Under the pieces are notes generated by a model. That model did not search any database. It was not told where the DNA came from and was given only the letters and a program-made list of their open reading frames with translations. DNA of 64,000 bases, from positions 1 through 64,000 of the forward strand of contig NZ_JBGCCH010000043.1 in NCBI RefSeq assembly GCF_041261205.1, in the 5' to 3' direction. The translations under genes were made by a program, and so were the position numbers. The DNA is from Catenulispora sp. MAP5-51 (GTDB lineage: Bacteria > Actinomycetota > Actinomycetes > Streptomycetales > Catenulisporaceae). This document shows, in pieces, positions 55,781 through 63,592 of the stretch; position 1 is the stretch's first letter; the number at the start of each line of letters is the position of its first letter.

Positions 55781-57004
55781 TCACGGCGTGGACGGGGTGG
55801 CCGCGGCATCGGGGCCGTGGTCCACATCGCTGACGGCCAGCACCGCGCCCGCCGCGTTGTAGGACACCGCACGCAGCGGCGGCCGGGCCTTGTCCAGGTA
55901 GGCCCCGACGAAGCGGTGCCCGCCGATGTCGACCGGTGTGACCACCTGGTGGGTACCGTCTGGGAATTCCAGCACGACATGGTCCACGGCGTCCGTGACC
56001 TCGTTGGCCGCCCATTCGGAGCCGTGGGCGATCCTCATCGTGCCGAGGGCGGAGCTGACGTCGAGTCCGTCGGACGGGTGCGACTCCGACGGACCGAACC
56101 CGATCGGGCTTTCGTCGATGTAGATACCGAACGGTCCGACATACGCGGTGACGGCGGCTCCCTCCGTGGTTTTGCCGACGCCGGCCCGGGAGGCCACGAC
56201 GCCAGACGCGGACGGCCCATCGGGAACGGCCGCGGACGGATACCAGACGGCCCAGGCGGAGGACCCGTTGGGGAAGTTCAGCGCGACGGTGGTCTTGTCC
56301 CCGGTGGGCAGGTGGGCCACGATGTGGTCGATCGGGTAGCTGTGCGGCAGCCGCAGGACCGCGAGATGGTGCCCTTGATACGGCGTGGGCTGGAGCCGCA
56401 GGTCCGTTCCGTCGTCCAGGTAGACGTCCACGCTGGTCACCGCCGGGGCCATGCCGATGAGGTAGGCGTCGACGTCGCGTCCGGTCACGCTCTGTTCGAT
56501 GCCCACCGGTGTGCCGACCTCGTCGTCGGGACGCGCGTTGGTACACGGGTAGCCACCGGTGACGCAGATCAAGGACGTCTCCAGCGCCCCGGCCTGGACC
56601 GACCAGCGGACTCCGTCGATGGATCCAGACCAGATCGGTGCGCCGTCCGACGCGGTGCGCGTCGGGTCGACCGTCACCTTGTGCGGGGCGGTCGCCGGGT
56701 GGTTGGTCCACGGCGCCAGCGGGGGCTCGACGGGCCGGGAGCGCAGCGCGAAGGGCAGCACCACCCCGGCCACGGCCACGGCCACCGCCGACAGCACGCC
56801 GGCCTGCGTGGCGCGCCGCCGCGTCTTCATCGCCTTGCCCCAGCCCATGGCGGGTCCGATCGGCGCCGCGCCGACGTCGAAGGCGCCGAGGTCCTCGGTC
56901 AGGCGCCTGACCAGGTCGGCCTCGGCCTCCGTCCCGGCCCCGTTGCCGCCCTCGGTCTCGATCCCGGTCTCGGCCTCGGTCTCGGCGCTCCAGTCCTCGT
57001 TCAT
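55781..57004 (-). CDS. Membrane protein partner of the SigE-type sigma factor
   Basis: A 407-aa single-pass protein. The cytoplasmic N-terminus (residues 1-66) starts with an ETEAETGIETEGGNGAGTE repeat and has a LVRRLTEDLGAFDVGAAP helix. A membrane helix at ~67-87 (GVLSAVAVAVAGVVLPFAL) is followed by a large extracellular beta-rich domain with two Cys. Its start codon touches the sigma factor stop (TGATG), so it is coupled to it; in this sigma group such a gene usually encodes the regulator of the sigma factor. No zinc-finger anti-sigma motif is present. Function by context only. Confidence 0.7.
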   Translation of the reverse strand: MNEDWSAETEAETGIETEGGNGAGTEAEADLVRRLTEDLGAFDVGAAPIGPAMGWGKAMKTRRRATQAGVLSAVAVAVAGVVLPFALRSRPVEPPLAPWTNHPATAPHKVTVDPTRTASDGAPIWSGSIDGVRWSVQAGALETSLICVTGGYPCTNARPDDEVGTPVGIEQSVTGRDVDAYLIGMAPAVTSVDVYLDDGTDLRLQPTPYQGHHLAVLRLPHSYPIDHIVAHLPTGDKTTVALNFPNGSSAWAVWYPSAAVPDGPSASGVVASRAGVGKTTEGAAVTAYVGPFGIYIDESPIGFGPSESHPSDGLDVSSALGTMRIAHGSEWAANEVTDAVDHVVLEFPDGTHQVVTPVDIGGHRFVGAYLDKARPPLRAVSYNAAGAVLAVSDVDHGPDAAATPSTP

Positions 57005-57534
57005 CACGCCGGGCTCCCGTCCCGCAGTTGTGCGCTCGTCCGCAGTTTGGCCAGGGCCCGCGACGCCTGACTCTTCACGTTGCCCACCGAGCAGCCCAGG
57101 ATGGCCGCCGTCTGGGCCTCGGTGAAGCCGTCCCAGTAGCGCAGGACGACCACCTCGCGCTGCTTGGGCGGCAGCTCCATCAGTGCCGCGACCAGCGCCG
57201 AGCGCTCGTCCAGGAAGCCGGTCCGGTCGGCGACCGCCAGGTCCGGCACGGCGGCGGTGAAGCGTTCGGGAACGCGCGGGCTGCGGAAGCGGCGATGGTT
57301 GGCGTTGATGAGGATCTTGCGGACGTAGGCGTCCGGGTCGTCGGCCGCCCGCACCCGGCCCCACTTGGCGTAGGCCTTGGCCAGAGCGACCTGCGCGAGG
57401 TCCTCGGCATGGCCGCGATCGCCGGTCAGCCCGTAGGCGAACCGGACGAGCGTGGGCCAACGGCCGAGCATGAACGCGCGGAACTCCGCGTCATAGTCCG
57501 GCGGCTCCCCCGCGGCGGGATCGATCTGGGTCAA
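57004..57534 (-). CDS. SigE-family ECF RNA polymerase sigma factor
   Basis: A 176-aa ECF sigma factor of the SigE/SigM-like actinobacterial type: region 2 with WPTLVRFAYGLTGDRGHAEDLAQVAL (promoter melting and core binding), and region 4 with LPPKQREVVVLRYWDGFTEAQTAAILGCSVGNVKSQ (-35 recognition helix). It directs RNA polymerase to a small regulon in response to a signal probably sensed by the coupled membrane protein. ATG at 57534. It is the first gene of a two-gene unit. Confidence 0.88.
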   Translation of the reverse strand: MTQIDPAAGEPPDYDAEFRAFMLGRWPTLVRFAYGLTGDRGHAEDLAQVALAKAYAKWGRVRAADDPDAYVRKILINANHRRFRSPRVPERFTAAVPDLAVADRTGFLDERSALVAALMELPPKQREVVVLRYWDGFTEAQTAAILGCSVGNVKSQASRALAKLRTSAQLRDGSPA

Positions 57535-57711
57535 CGCCGCCTCCCCGTGGTCTCCATACCCCCGGAGAGACCACGCGCCGGACGGATGGTTGCATGCTGA
57601 TTCCCGTACCCCGCCGATCCCGTCCGGCCTCGCCTCGATGGCGCAGCCGGAGCGGCGCGGGTCGGCGTCGGGGCTTAGAGTCCGAGCGTCGAGCTGTGAG
57701 AGCGGGAACGG
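57535..57711. other. Intergenic gap upstream of the SigE gene
   Basis: 177 bp with no gene or clear hairpin. It includes the promoter of the sigma gene and the right-hand breakpoint of the dikinase scrap. Confidence 0.4.
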
Positions 57712-58032
57712 TCATGTCATCCGGCAGCGGCATCGTACCCGGAGCAGGTAGCAGTCCCAGGCGAAGCGCTCGTCGCCAGACCGTCGCGCGAGCCCGACGA
57801 CTGTGACGTCGTTCAGCCCCACGTTCAAGACGGTGTCCATCATCCCGGGCATCGAATGCTGCGCTCCGGAACGCACCGACACCAACAGCGGATCCTCGGC
57901 GTCTCCGAGCCGCAGCCCGGTGCTGGACTCGAGTCTGTTCAGGTGTTCGTCCACCTGCTCGTGCAGACCCTGCGGCATGCTGCCCGCAGCGAGAAAAGCG
58001 CGGCACGCCTCGTCGTATATATAGGTGCTCAT
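57712..58032 (-). pseudogene. Pyruvate phosphate dikinase fragment
   Basis: A 106-aa frame matching about residues 40-140 of pyruvate phosphate dikinase (normally ~880 aa): [16 protein letters not shown], then [20 protein letters not shown], then TVLNVGLND and [11 protein letters not shown]. The SVRSGA Arg of the ATP-grasp part is kept; the N-terminal PPGF region, the phospho-His domain and the PEP domain are gone. After DCYLL the sequence is unrelated (RVRCRCRMT). It has its own ATG (58032) with GGAAG before it, 9 bp after the enzyme I stop, so a small product could still be made. Most likely a relic. Confidence 0.75.
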
Positions 58033-58041
58033 ATTCTTCCG

Positions 58042-59724
58042 TCAGGGCATCGAGGGCCAGCACTGCCGGCGCACTATCTGGTGGACATGGTCGAGACGGT
58101 CGCAGTCCAGCGCCTGAGCGGCGGCGTCGGCGCAGGCGCGCGCGTCCAGGCGCCGGATCCGTACGCGCACCTCGTCCAGCGCGGCCGGCGCCACGGACAG
58201 CACGTCGCAGCCGAGCCCGATCAGCAGCGGGATGACCAGCGGGTGCGCCGCTGCGTCTCCGCACACTGATACCGGGATGCCTCGCCGGTGCGCGGCCTGC
58301 ACGGTGCGGGCGACGGCCGCCAGGATTCGGGGGTGCGCGGCCAGCGCGGGGGTCACCGCCGGATCGCGCCGGTCCAGCCCCAGGATCTGGCTGGTCAGGT
58401 CGTTGCTGCCGATCGAGAAGAACGCCGCCTCGCGGGCCAGCTCGTCGGCGGCGGCGACAGCCTCGGGGAGCTCGATCATGGCGCCGATCGGCGGCGGTGC
58501 GAACCCCAGGTCGTCAGCGGCCGCGGCCAGGATCTCCTTGCAAGCGGCCAGTTCCCCGACGTCGGCCACCATGGGGATCATGACGCGCAGATCGCACGCC
58601 TCCCCGGCGGTGAGGATCGCACGGAACTGATGCGCGAAGGCCTTCGGGTCGGCGAGCATGTGCGGCAGGCCCCGGCCCAGGTGCCCGTCCACGGCCTGGT
58701 CGGCCAGGAACGGCGGGAACTTGTCGTCGGCGAAGTCCAGCGTGCGCACGGTCACCGGCTGCCCGGCCAGCTTGCCGAGAATGGGCCGCAGAACGGCCGC
58801 GTGCTGGTTCTCGGTGGGCCAGCCGCGCGCGTCGAGGAAGGGCAGCTCGGTACGGAGCAAACCCACGCCGCCGGCGTTCGCGGCGTTGGCGGCTTTGGCC
58901 TCGACCGGTGTGGCGATGTTCGCCCGCAGGCCGATGTCCACGCCGTCGAGCGACCGGCTGGGCAGATCGCGCTCGGTCGCGAGGATCTCGCGGCGGCGCC
59001 GGGCGGCGTCCATCGTGGTGAGGGCGGTGCCGCGCTCGTCGTCGTCCGGATACAGGGTGATGCTGGAGTACTCGGCGTCGATGAGGGCCTCGGTGCCGTC
59101 CGGATGCTCCAGCACGGCCGGGTCGATACCCAGGATCAGCGGGATGCCCAGCGAGCGCGCGATGATCGAGGCGTGCGAGTTCGGCCCGCCGATCACGGAG
59201 GCCGCCGCGACCACCGTCTCGCCGTGCTCCAGCAGGTCCGCGGCGCCGACCTCGTGGGCGACCAGCACCAGCGGGCCGTCCGGCGCGGCGGCCCCGGAGC
59301 CGGAGAGGTAGGCCAGGACGCGGCGTCCGACCTGGCGGACGTCCGCCGCGCGCTCGGCGAGGGTCGCGTCCTCGAGCGCGGCGAGCATGTCGGCGTATTC
59401 GTGGACGGCGTGGGAGACGGCGTGCGTCACCGAATCGCCTTCGCCGATCCTGCGGACAGCGGCTCCACGCAGCTCCTTGTCCAGAGCGATGTAACTGTTG
59501 GCCTCGACGATGTCGGCCAGGTCGCTCTGCCCCGAGGCACGCAGGCTCAACGCCAGCTCCTGAAGCTGCCCGGCCACGGCGTCAAAGGACTCTGCGACGG
59601 TGTCGGGCGCACCGCTGTCCGCACGGCGCGGCCGGATCTCGGCCGGCGGTGCGTCGATGCGGTGCAGCACGCCCAGAGCGGTGCCCGGCGAGGCCAGCTG
59701 GCCGGGGAAGTTCTGTCGGCTCAC
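58042..59724 (-). CDS. ptsI: PTS enzyme I (PEP-protein phosphotransferase) of the Dha system
   Basis: A 560-aa enzyme I. The GTG at 59724 overlaps the dhaL stop (GTGA). The N-terminal His domain has the phospho-His in GGPNSHASIIARSLGIP, and the helical HPr-binding subdomain lies before it. The C-terminal PEP barrel has GVGLLRTELPFL, MIPMVADVGEL, IGAMIELPEAV, FSIGSNDLTSQ and a final VCGDAAAHP with the Cys. It takes phosphate from PEP and passes it to the HPr domain of DhaM (62550). Being inside a dha operon, it is probably a dedicated copy. The frame is open far upstream, overlapping dhaL; that part is not used. Confidence 0.9.
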   Translation of the reverse strand: MSRQNFPGQLASPGTALGVLHRIDAPPAEIRPRRADSGAPDTVAESFDAVAGQLQELALSLRASGQSDLADIVEANSYIALDKELRGAAVRRIGEGDSVTHAVSHAVHEYADMLAALEDATLAERAADVRQVGRRVLAYLSGSGAAAPDGPLVLVAHEVGAADLLEHGETVVAAASVIGGPNSHASIIARSLGIPLILGIDPAVLEHPDGTEALIDAEYSSITLYPDDDERGTALTTMDAARRRREILATERDLPSRSLDGVDIGLRANIATPVEAKAANAANAGGVGLLRTELPFLDARGWPTENQHAAVLRPILGKLAGQPVTVRTLDFADDKFPPFLADQAVDGHLGRGLPHMLADPKAFAHQFRAILTAGEACDLRVMIPMVADVGELAACKEILAAAADDLGFAPPPIGAMIELPEAVAAADELAREAAFFSIGSNDLTSQILGLDRRDPAVTPALAAHPRILAAVARTVQAAHRRGIPVSVCGDAAAHPLVIPLLIGLGCDVLSVAPAALDEVRVRIRRLDARACADAAAQALDCDRLDHVHQIVRRQCWPSMP

Positions 59725-60329
59725 GGCTGAAGCACCTCCACCAGCGCACGGAAAATCAGCGCGGCGGACGTGGCGCCGGGATCCTGGTGGCCGACGCTGC
59801 GGGCTCCGAGGTAGGAGGCACGGCCTTTGCGCGCCTGCATCGGGATGGTCCCGCGCATGCCCGCCTCGGCGGCGTCGGCGGCCTTCGCCGCTGCCGCTGC
59901 GGGCGCTTCGGAGTCGAACGCGGCCAGGGCCGGCATCAGGGCGTCGACCATGGTCTTGTCCCCCGGCACGGCGGCACCGAGTTTCTGCAATCCGCGCAGG
60001 CCGGCGCCCAGCGCGGACGCGAGCTCGCCGCCGTCGGCGGTCGGGGCGGTCAGCTGCTTGCCCGCGGTACGGAAGAAGGTGCCATACAGCGGGCCGGCGG
60101 CGCCGCCGACGCTGGAGATCAGCGTGGTCCCGGTCTTGACGAGTACGTCGCCGACGTTCTCGGCTTCGTAGCCGTCCAGCGCGGCCACGACGGCGGTGAA
60201 GCCGCGCTGCATGTTCACGCCGTGGTCGGCGTCGCCGATGGCCGAATCCACCTGGGTCAGGCGATTTTTGTGGAGGTCCATCGCCGTGGCGACGGCCCGC
60301 ATCCACAGTCGGGTCAGGTGAGTGTCCAT
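59721..60329 (-). CDS. dhaL: Dihydroxyacetone kinase subunit DhaL (ADP-binding)
   Basis: A 202-aa DhaL: an eight-helix barrel with the Mg-ADP site. Key motifs are DSAIGDADHGVNMQRGF with the Mg-binding Asp residues, then SSVGGAAGPLYGTFF, GDKTMVDALMPAL, and the C-terminal GARSVGHQDPGATSAAL. It holds ADP permanently, is rephosphorylated by DhaM, and gives the phosphate to DhaK-bound dihydroxyacetone. ATG at 60329 has AAGGAG well placed; a GTG sits just before it. It is 18 bp after dhaK and coupled to ptsI. Confidence 0.92.
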   Translation of the reverse strand: MDTHLTRLWMRAVATAMDLHKNRLTQVDSAIGDADHGVNMQRGFTAVVAALDGYEAENVGDVLVKTGTTLISSVGGAAGPLYGTFFRTAGKQLTAPTADGGELASALGAGLRGLQKLGAAVPGDKTMVDALMPALAAFDSEAPAAAAAKAADAAEAGMRGTIPMQARKGRASYLGARSVGHQDPGATSAALIFRALVEVLQP

Positions 60330-60347
60330 CACTCGGCTCCTTCGTCC

Positions 60348-61346
60348 TCAGGCGCCCCAGCGCAGGGCTGGGGTGTTCACCGGTGCGTCCCAGAGGGCGA
60401 GCATCTGCTCGTCGGCCTTGCACACGGTCAGCGAGACGCCGGCCATGTCCAGGCTGGTGATGTAGTTGCCGACGAGGTTCCGGGCGATACGCACACCGCG
60501 CTCAGCGAAGTACTTGGCGACTTCGGCGTAGGCCACGTAGAGCTCGATCAGCGGGGTGCCGCCGAGGCCGTTGACCATCACGATGGTCTCGTCACCGGCA
60601 GCCAGCGGCTGATCGGCGAAGATCGCGTCCAGGGAACGGGCCACGATCGCCGAGGCCGGCTCCAGCTTCTCCCGGCTGCGGCCGGGCTCGCCGTGGATAC
60701 CGACACCGACCTCCATCTCATCCTCGGCCAACTCGAACCCGGGCTTACCGGCCGCAGGCGTCGTACACGCAGTCAACGCCACCGCGAAACTGCGCGAGGC
60801 CGCATTCACCCGACGACCCAACTCGGCCACCTCGCCCAGGCCCGCACCCTGCTCGGCAAAAGCCCCGGCGATCTTCTCCACGAACACCGTCGCACCAGTA
60901 CCGCGACGACCGGCCGTCCAGGTCGAGTCCTTCACCGCGACATCGTCATCGACCAGAACCGTCGCCACCTCGATACCGTCATCGGCAGCCAACTCCGCAG
61001 CCATCTGGAAGTTCATGACATCACCGGTGTAGTTCTTCACAATGAACACCACCCCGGCACCGCCGTTCACCGCCTGCGCCGCCGCCACCATCTGATCCGG
61101 CACCGGCGAGGTGAACACCTCCCCCGGACACGCCGCATGCAACATCCCCGCGCCGACGAACCCACCATGCAGGGGCTCATGACCCGAACCACCACCGGAG
61201 ATCAGCGCCACCTTGCCCACCGAGGGCCCGCCGGCCCGGGTGATGACGCAAGTCTGCGTATCCACACTCTGATTCGAGTGGGCCGCGGAGATCCCGGCGA
61301 GGGCGTCGGCCAGAACGGTGTCAGGGGAATTGATCAGCTTCTTCAT
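60348..61346 (-). CDS. dhaK: Dihydroxyacetone kinase subunit DhaK
   Basis: A 332-aa DhaK, full length. ISGGGSGHEPLHGGFVG near residues 49-65 holds the substrate-binding GSGHEP loop, with the covalent-binding His appearing in the GVGIHGEPG segment. VIVKNY-like FIVKNYTGDVMNF is also conserved. It binds dihydroxyacetone as a hemiaminal and receives phosphate from DhaL, giving dihydroxyacetone phosphate. The ATG at 61346 overlaps the aquaporin stop (ATGA); the frame open upstream is a shadow of the channel gene. Confidence 0.92.
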   Translation of the reverse strand: MKKLINSPDTVLADALAGISAAHSNQSVDTQTCVITRAGGPSVGKVALISGGGSGHEPLHGGFVGAGMLHAACPGEVFTSPVPDQMVAAAQAVNGGAGVVFIVKNYTGDVMNFQMAAELAADDGIEVATVLVDDDVAVKDSTWTAGRRGTGATVFVEKIAGAFAEQGAGLGEVAELGRRVNAASRSFAVALTACTTPAAGKPGFELAEDEMEVGVGIHGEPGRSREKLEPASAIVARSLDAIFADQPLAAGDETIVMVNGLGGTPLIELYVAYAEVAKYFAERGVRIARNLVGNYITSLDMAGVSLTVCKADEQMLALWDAPVNTPALRWGA

Positions 61347-62107
61347 GCCGGGACTCCTTCGGCGGACGCCGGGACGGACTGCGCGGCGGGTGCCGTCGCG
61401 CGCTTGGGGTTCAGCAGGCTGTACAGGAACCCGGCGGCCACCCCGCCGCAGACCTCTGCGACCAGGTAGACCCAGAGCTGGTTCCAGTGCACGGTTCCGC
61501 CGAAGAACTGGCCGATGAGCATCGGGCCGATGGTGCGGGCCGGGTTGATGGAGGCGCCGGTGGCCGGGGCGACGGGGATGATGATCGCGAACACCGCCAG
61601 GCCGATCGCCAGGCCCGCGAACGAGCCCTGGGCCCGGGCGTCCACCGCCGCGCCGAACACCACGAACACCAGGATCGCGGTGCCGATGGCCTCGGCCAGG
61701 AACGCCCGGCCGGTGCCGACGCCGGAGCCGTAGGAGGCGATGCCCAGCCCGACGTCGACCGCCTTGTGCCCGAGCACGCCGACGATGGCCCAGGCCCCCA
61801 CGGTGGCCCCGGCGACCTGCGCGGCGAGGTACCCGGGCACGTCGCGCCAGGGCATCTTGCCGGTGGCGGCCAGCGCGAGGGTCACCGCCGGGTTGATCTG
61901 GCAGCCGGAGACGTGGCCGAGCGTGTAGACCAGCGCGACCACCGCCAGGGCGAACGCGAAGGAGATCATGCCGAGTTCGGCCATGGTGAACGGGGCCTTG
62001 CCGCCCTCGATCAGGGTGGCCGGCACGGAGCCGACACCGATGAAGACCAGCACCGCGGTGCCGATCAGCTCCGCCAGGAGCTTCTGGGGGAACGAGTTTT
62101 CTGCCAT
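61343..62107 (-). CDS. glpF: Glycerol uptake facilitator / aquaglyceroporin (MIP family)
   Basis: A 254-aa MIP channel with six membrane helices and the two pore half-helices: INPAVTLA after the second helix and INPARTIG after the fifth. The start MAENSFPQKLLAELIGTAVLV is typical. It is the first gene of the minus-strand dha operon, so it probably brings in dihydroxyacetone or glycerol. The C-terminal tail is Ala/Pro-rich. ATG at 62107; the stop overlaps dhaK. Confidence 0.9.
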   Translation of the reverse strand: MAENSFPQKLLAELIGTAVLVFIGVGSVPATLIEGGKAPFTMAELGMISFAFALAVVALVYTLGHVSGCQINPAVTLALAATGKMPWRDVPGYLAAQVAGATVGAWAIVGVLGHKAVDVGLGIASYGSGVGTGRAFLAEAIGTAILVFVVFGAAVDARAQGSFAGLAIGLAVFAIIIPVAPATGASINPARTIGPMLIGQFFGGTVHWNQLWVYLVAEVCGGVAAGFLYSLLNPKRATAPAAQSVPASAEGVPA

Positions 62108-62268
62108 GATCCGCCCGACCGGGAGCCGGCGGGCGTCTCACCTCCTCTGAGGGGACAGGAGCGCGGGGACACGGGATGGTGTGCCGCTGAGCAGGGGCTG
62201 GAGGGGGAAGGTCGGGGTCGGACCGGCTCTCCGGCGCATCGCCAGCAGGCGTTAACGTGACTGACATG

Positions 62269-62286
62269 TGTTCGTCATCACTGAAC
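62269..62286. promoter_or_regulatory. Operator candidate, dha promoter left site
   Basis: TGTTCGTCATCACTGAAC: GTTC and GAAC separated by 9 bp, the same spacing as the right site. It is followed by GATGTTC, adding an overlapping half-site. Confidence 0.5.
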
Positions 62287-62503
62287 GATGTTCGGAAGTT
62301 AGACCGGGCGGATGGCGCTGTCAAGACATGGCGCGCGGTCGTGACCTTCGCGAGACCTCGCGGCGCGGGCCCAGCGCAGCAAACCCGCATCGACCTGCGC
62401 TAGGCCAAATGGGTGATGCTCTGGCGAGTCCGCCTGCTCCCCTCGCGCAGCCGGTCGACCAGCGACGCGGTCGACACCGGCGAAGGCATTGAACGTTTCC
62501 GTC

Positions 62504-62522
62504 TGTTCAGTATTGCTGAACA
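62504..62522. promoter_or_regulatory. Operator candidate, dha promoter right site
   Basis: TGTTCAG-TATTG-CTGAACA: perfect 7-bp arms, 27 bp before the dhaM ATG. It shares the GTTC-N9-GAAC pattern with the left site. Confidence 0.65.
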
Positions 62523-62549
62523 GCGTTACGAGACCTACGATCACTGTCC

Positions 62550-63239
62550 ATGAACCAGTCCATCGGCATCGTCCTCGTCTCACACAGCGCCCACCTGGCC
62601 TCGGGCCTGCGGGAACTGCTCGCACAGATCGGCTCGGACCGGGTCCCGGTGGCCGCGGCGGGCGGCACGCGGGACGGCGGCATCGGCACCAGCTACGACC
62701 TGATCCTGGCGGCGATAGCCGAGGCCGACCGCGGCCACGGCGTCGTGATCCTGCCGGACCTGGGCAGCTCGGTGCTGACGGCGCTCGCCGTCCTGGAGGA
62801 CCATCCGCGCGCCGACGTGCTGCTCGTGGACGCGCCCTTCGTCGAGGGCGCGGTGGCCGCCGCCGTGACCGCCGCCGCCGGCGCGGACCTGGCGGCCGTG
62901 GCCGACGCGGCTCGCCAGGCGCGCGGCGTGGCCAAGTTCGACGACGGCTCGGGGCCCGGATCGGCGCCGGAACCGGAAGTGCCGGTCCGCTCCTCCTCGC
63001 AGGTGACGCTGCCGGCCAACCTCCACGCCCGGCCCGCGGGCAAGCTCGCGCAGGAGGCCGCGAAGTTCTCCAGCGACATCCGGCTCGAATACGGCGGCCG
63101 GTCGATCGACCCCACCGGGGTGCTGGCGGTGATGAGCCTGGGCGCCACGCTCGGCAGCACCGTGACCGTGCACGCCGAGGGGCAGGACGCCGACACCGCG
63201 ATCAGGACCCTGACCAGGATCCTGGCGGAGGCCGAGTGA
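62550..63239 (+). CDS. dhaM: DhaM-HPr fusion phosphotransferase
   Basis: A 229-aa two-domain protein. Residues 1-130 are the EIIA-Dha (DhaM) domain: IGIVLVSHSAHLASGL with the phospho-His in VSHS, then AAGGTRDGGIGTS and VVILPDLGSSVLTAL. Residues ~145-229 are an HPr domain with the phospho-His in LPANLHARPAGKL and a VLAVMSLGA stretch. It links enzyme I to DhaL-ADP. E. coli DhaM also carries an enzyme I part; here enzyme I is a separate gene across the divergent promoter. ATG at 62550. Confidence 0.9.
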   Translation: MNQSIGIVLVSHSAHLASGLRELLAQIGSDRVPVAAAGGTRDGGIGTSYDLILAAIAEADRGHGVVILPDLGSSVLTALAVLEDHPRADVLLVDAPFVEGAVAAAVTAAAGADLAAVADAARQARGVAKFDDGSGPGSAPEPEVPVRSSSQVTLPANLHARPAGKLAQEAAKFSSDIRLEYGGRSIDPTGVLAVMSLGATLGSTVTVHAEGQDADTAIRTLTRILAEAE

Positions 63240-63311
63240 TGACGGCCTCCGGAACCAAGACCCGGCTCACGAGGCATCTCGGAGCCAGATCACCGAACAC
63301 CCAGCAAGGCG

Positions 63312-63581
63312 GTGACTGTCATGGTGATCACCATCCCCCTGGCCGAGCGACCGACGCTGAGCGCGTTTCCGCGACCGCGCCGATTCTGTCCGCACGACCC
63401 GGCCTGTCCGAGCGCCGACGCCCCCGACCGTGACGCGGCACGCTGCGTGGCGCGCCATCCCGAGCAGGGATGGAGCCAGCTGTGCAACGGCGTCGTCTGC
63501 TTCGAGGACACCGGGGAACTACTGCCGGACGGCCGGACCGTCGCCCCGCACCGCCCCACCGACCGGCAGCCCGCCCGATGA
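63312..63581 (+). CDS. DUF5999 family protein
   Basis: A small Cys-containing protein (89 aa from the GTG at 63312; 86 aa from the ATG at 63321). The body matches the actinomycete DUF5999 pattern: CPHDPACPSADAPDRDAARC, then RHPEQGWSQLCNGVVCFEDT and GELLPDGRTVAPHRP. It has five Cys, some of which may bind metal. The function of the family is unknown; it is widespread in Streptomyces relatives. It follows dhaM by 72 bp with no clear link. Confidence 0.8.
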   Translation: MTVMVITIPLAERPTLSAFPRPRRFCPHDPACPSADAPDRDAARCVARHPEQGWSQLCNGVVCFEDTGELLPDGRTVAPHRPTDRQPAR

Positions 63582-63592
63582 AGCTCTCCCGG

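Larger units (their letters stand above)
62108..62549. other. Divergent dha promoter region
   Basis: 442 bp between divergent starts. I see no supported gene. It holds two related GTTC-N9-GAAC operator candidates (below), and a third GAACG/GTTC half-site cluster near 62283-62295. Middle part (~62300-62480) shows no further structure. Confidence 0.6.

Noticed and set aside
62299-62490. Minus-strand frame in the dha promoter region
   Set aside because: Considered as a regulator remnant; two frames show short plausible stretches but no helix-turn-helix pattern I can defend.
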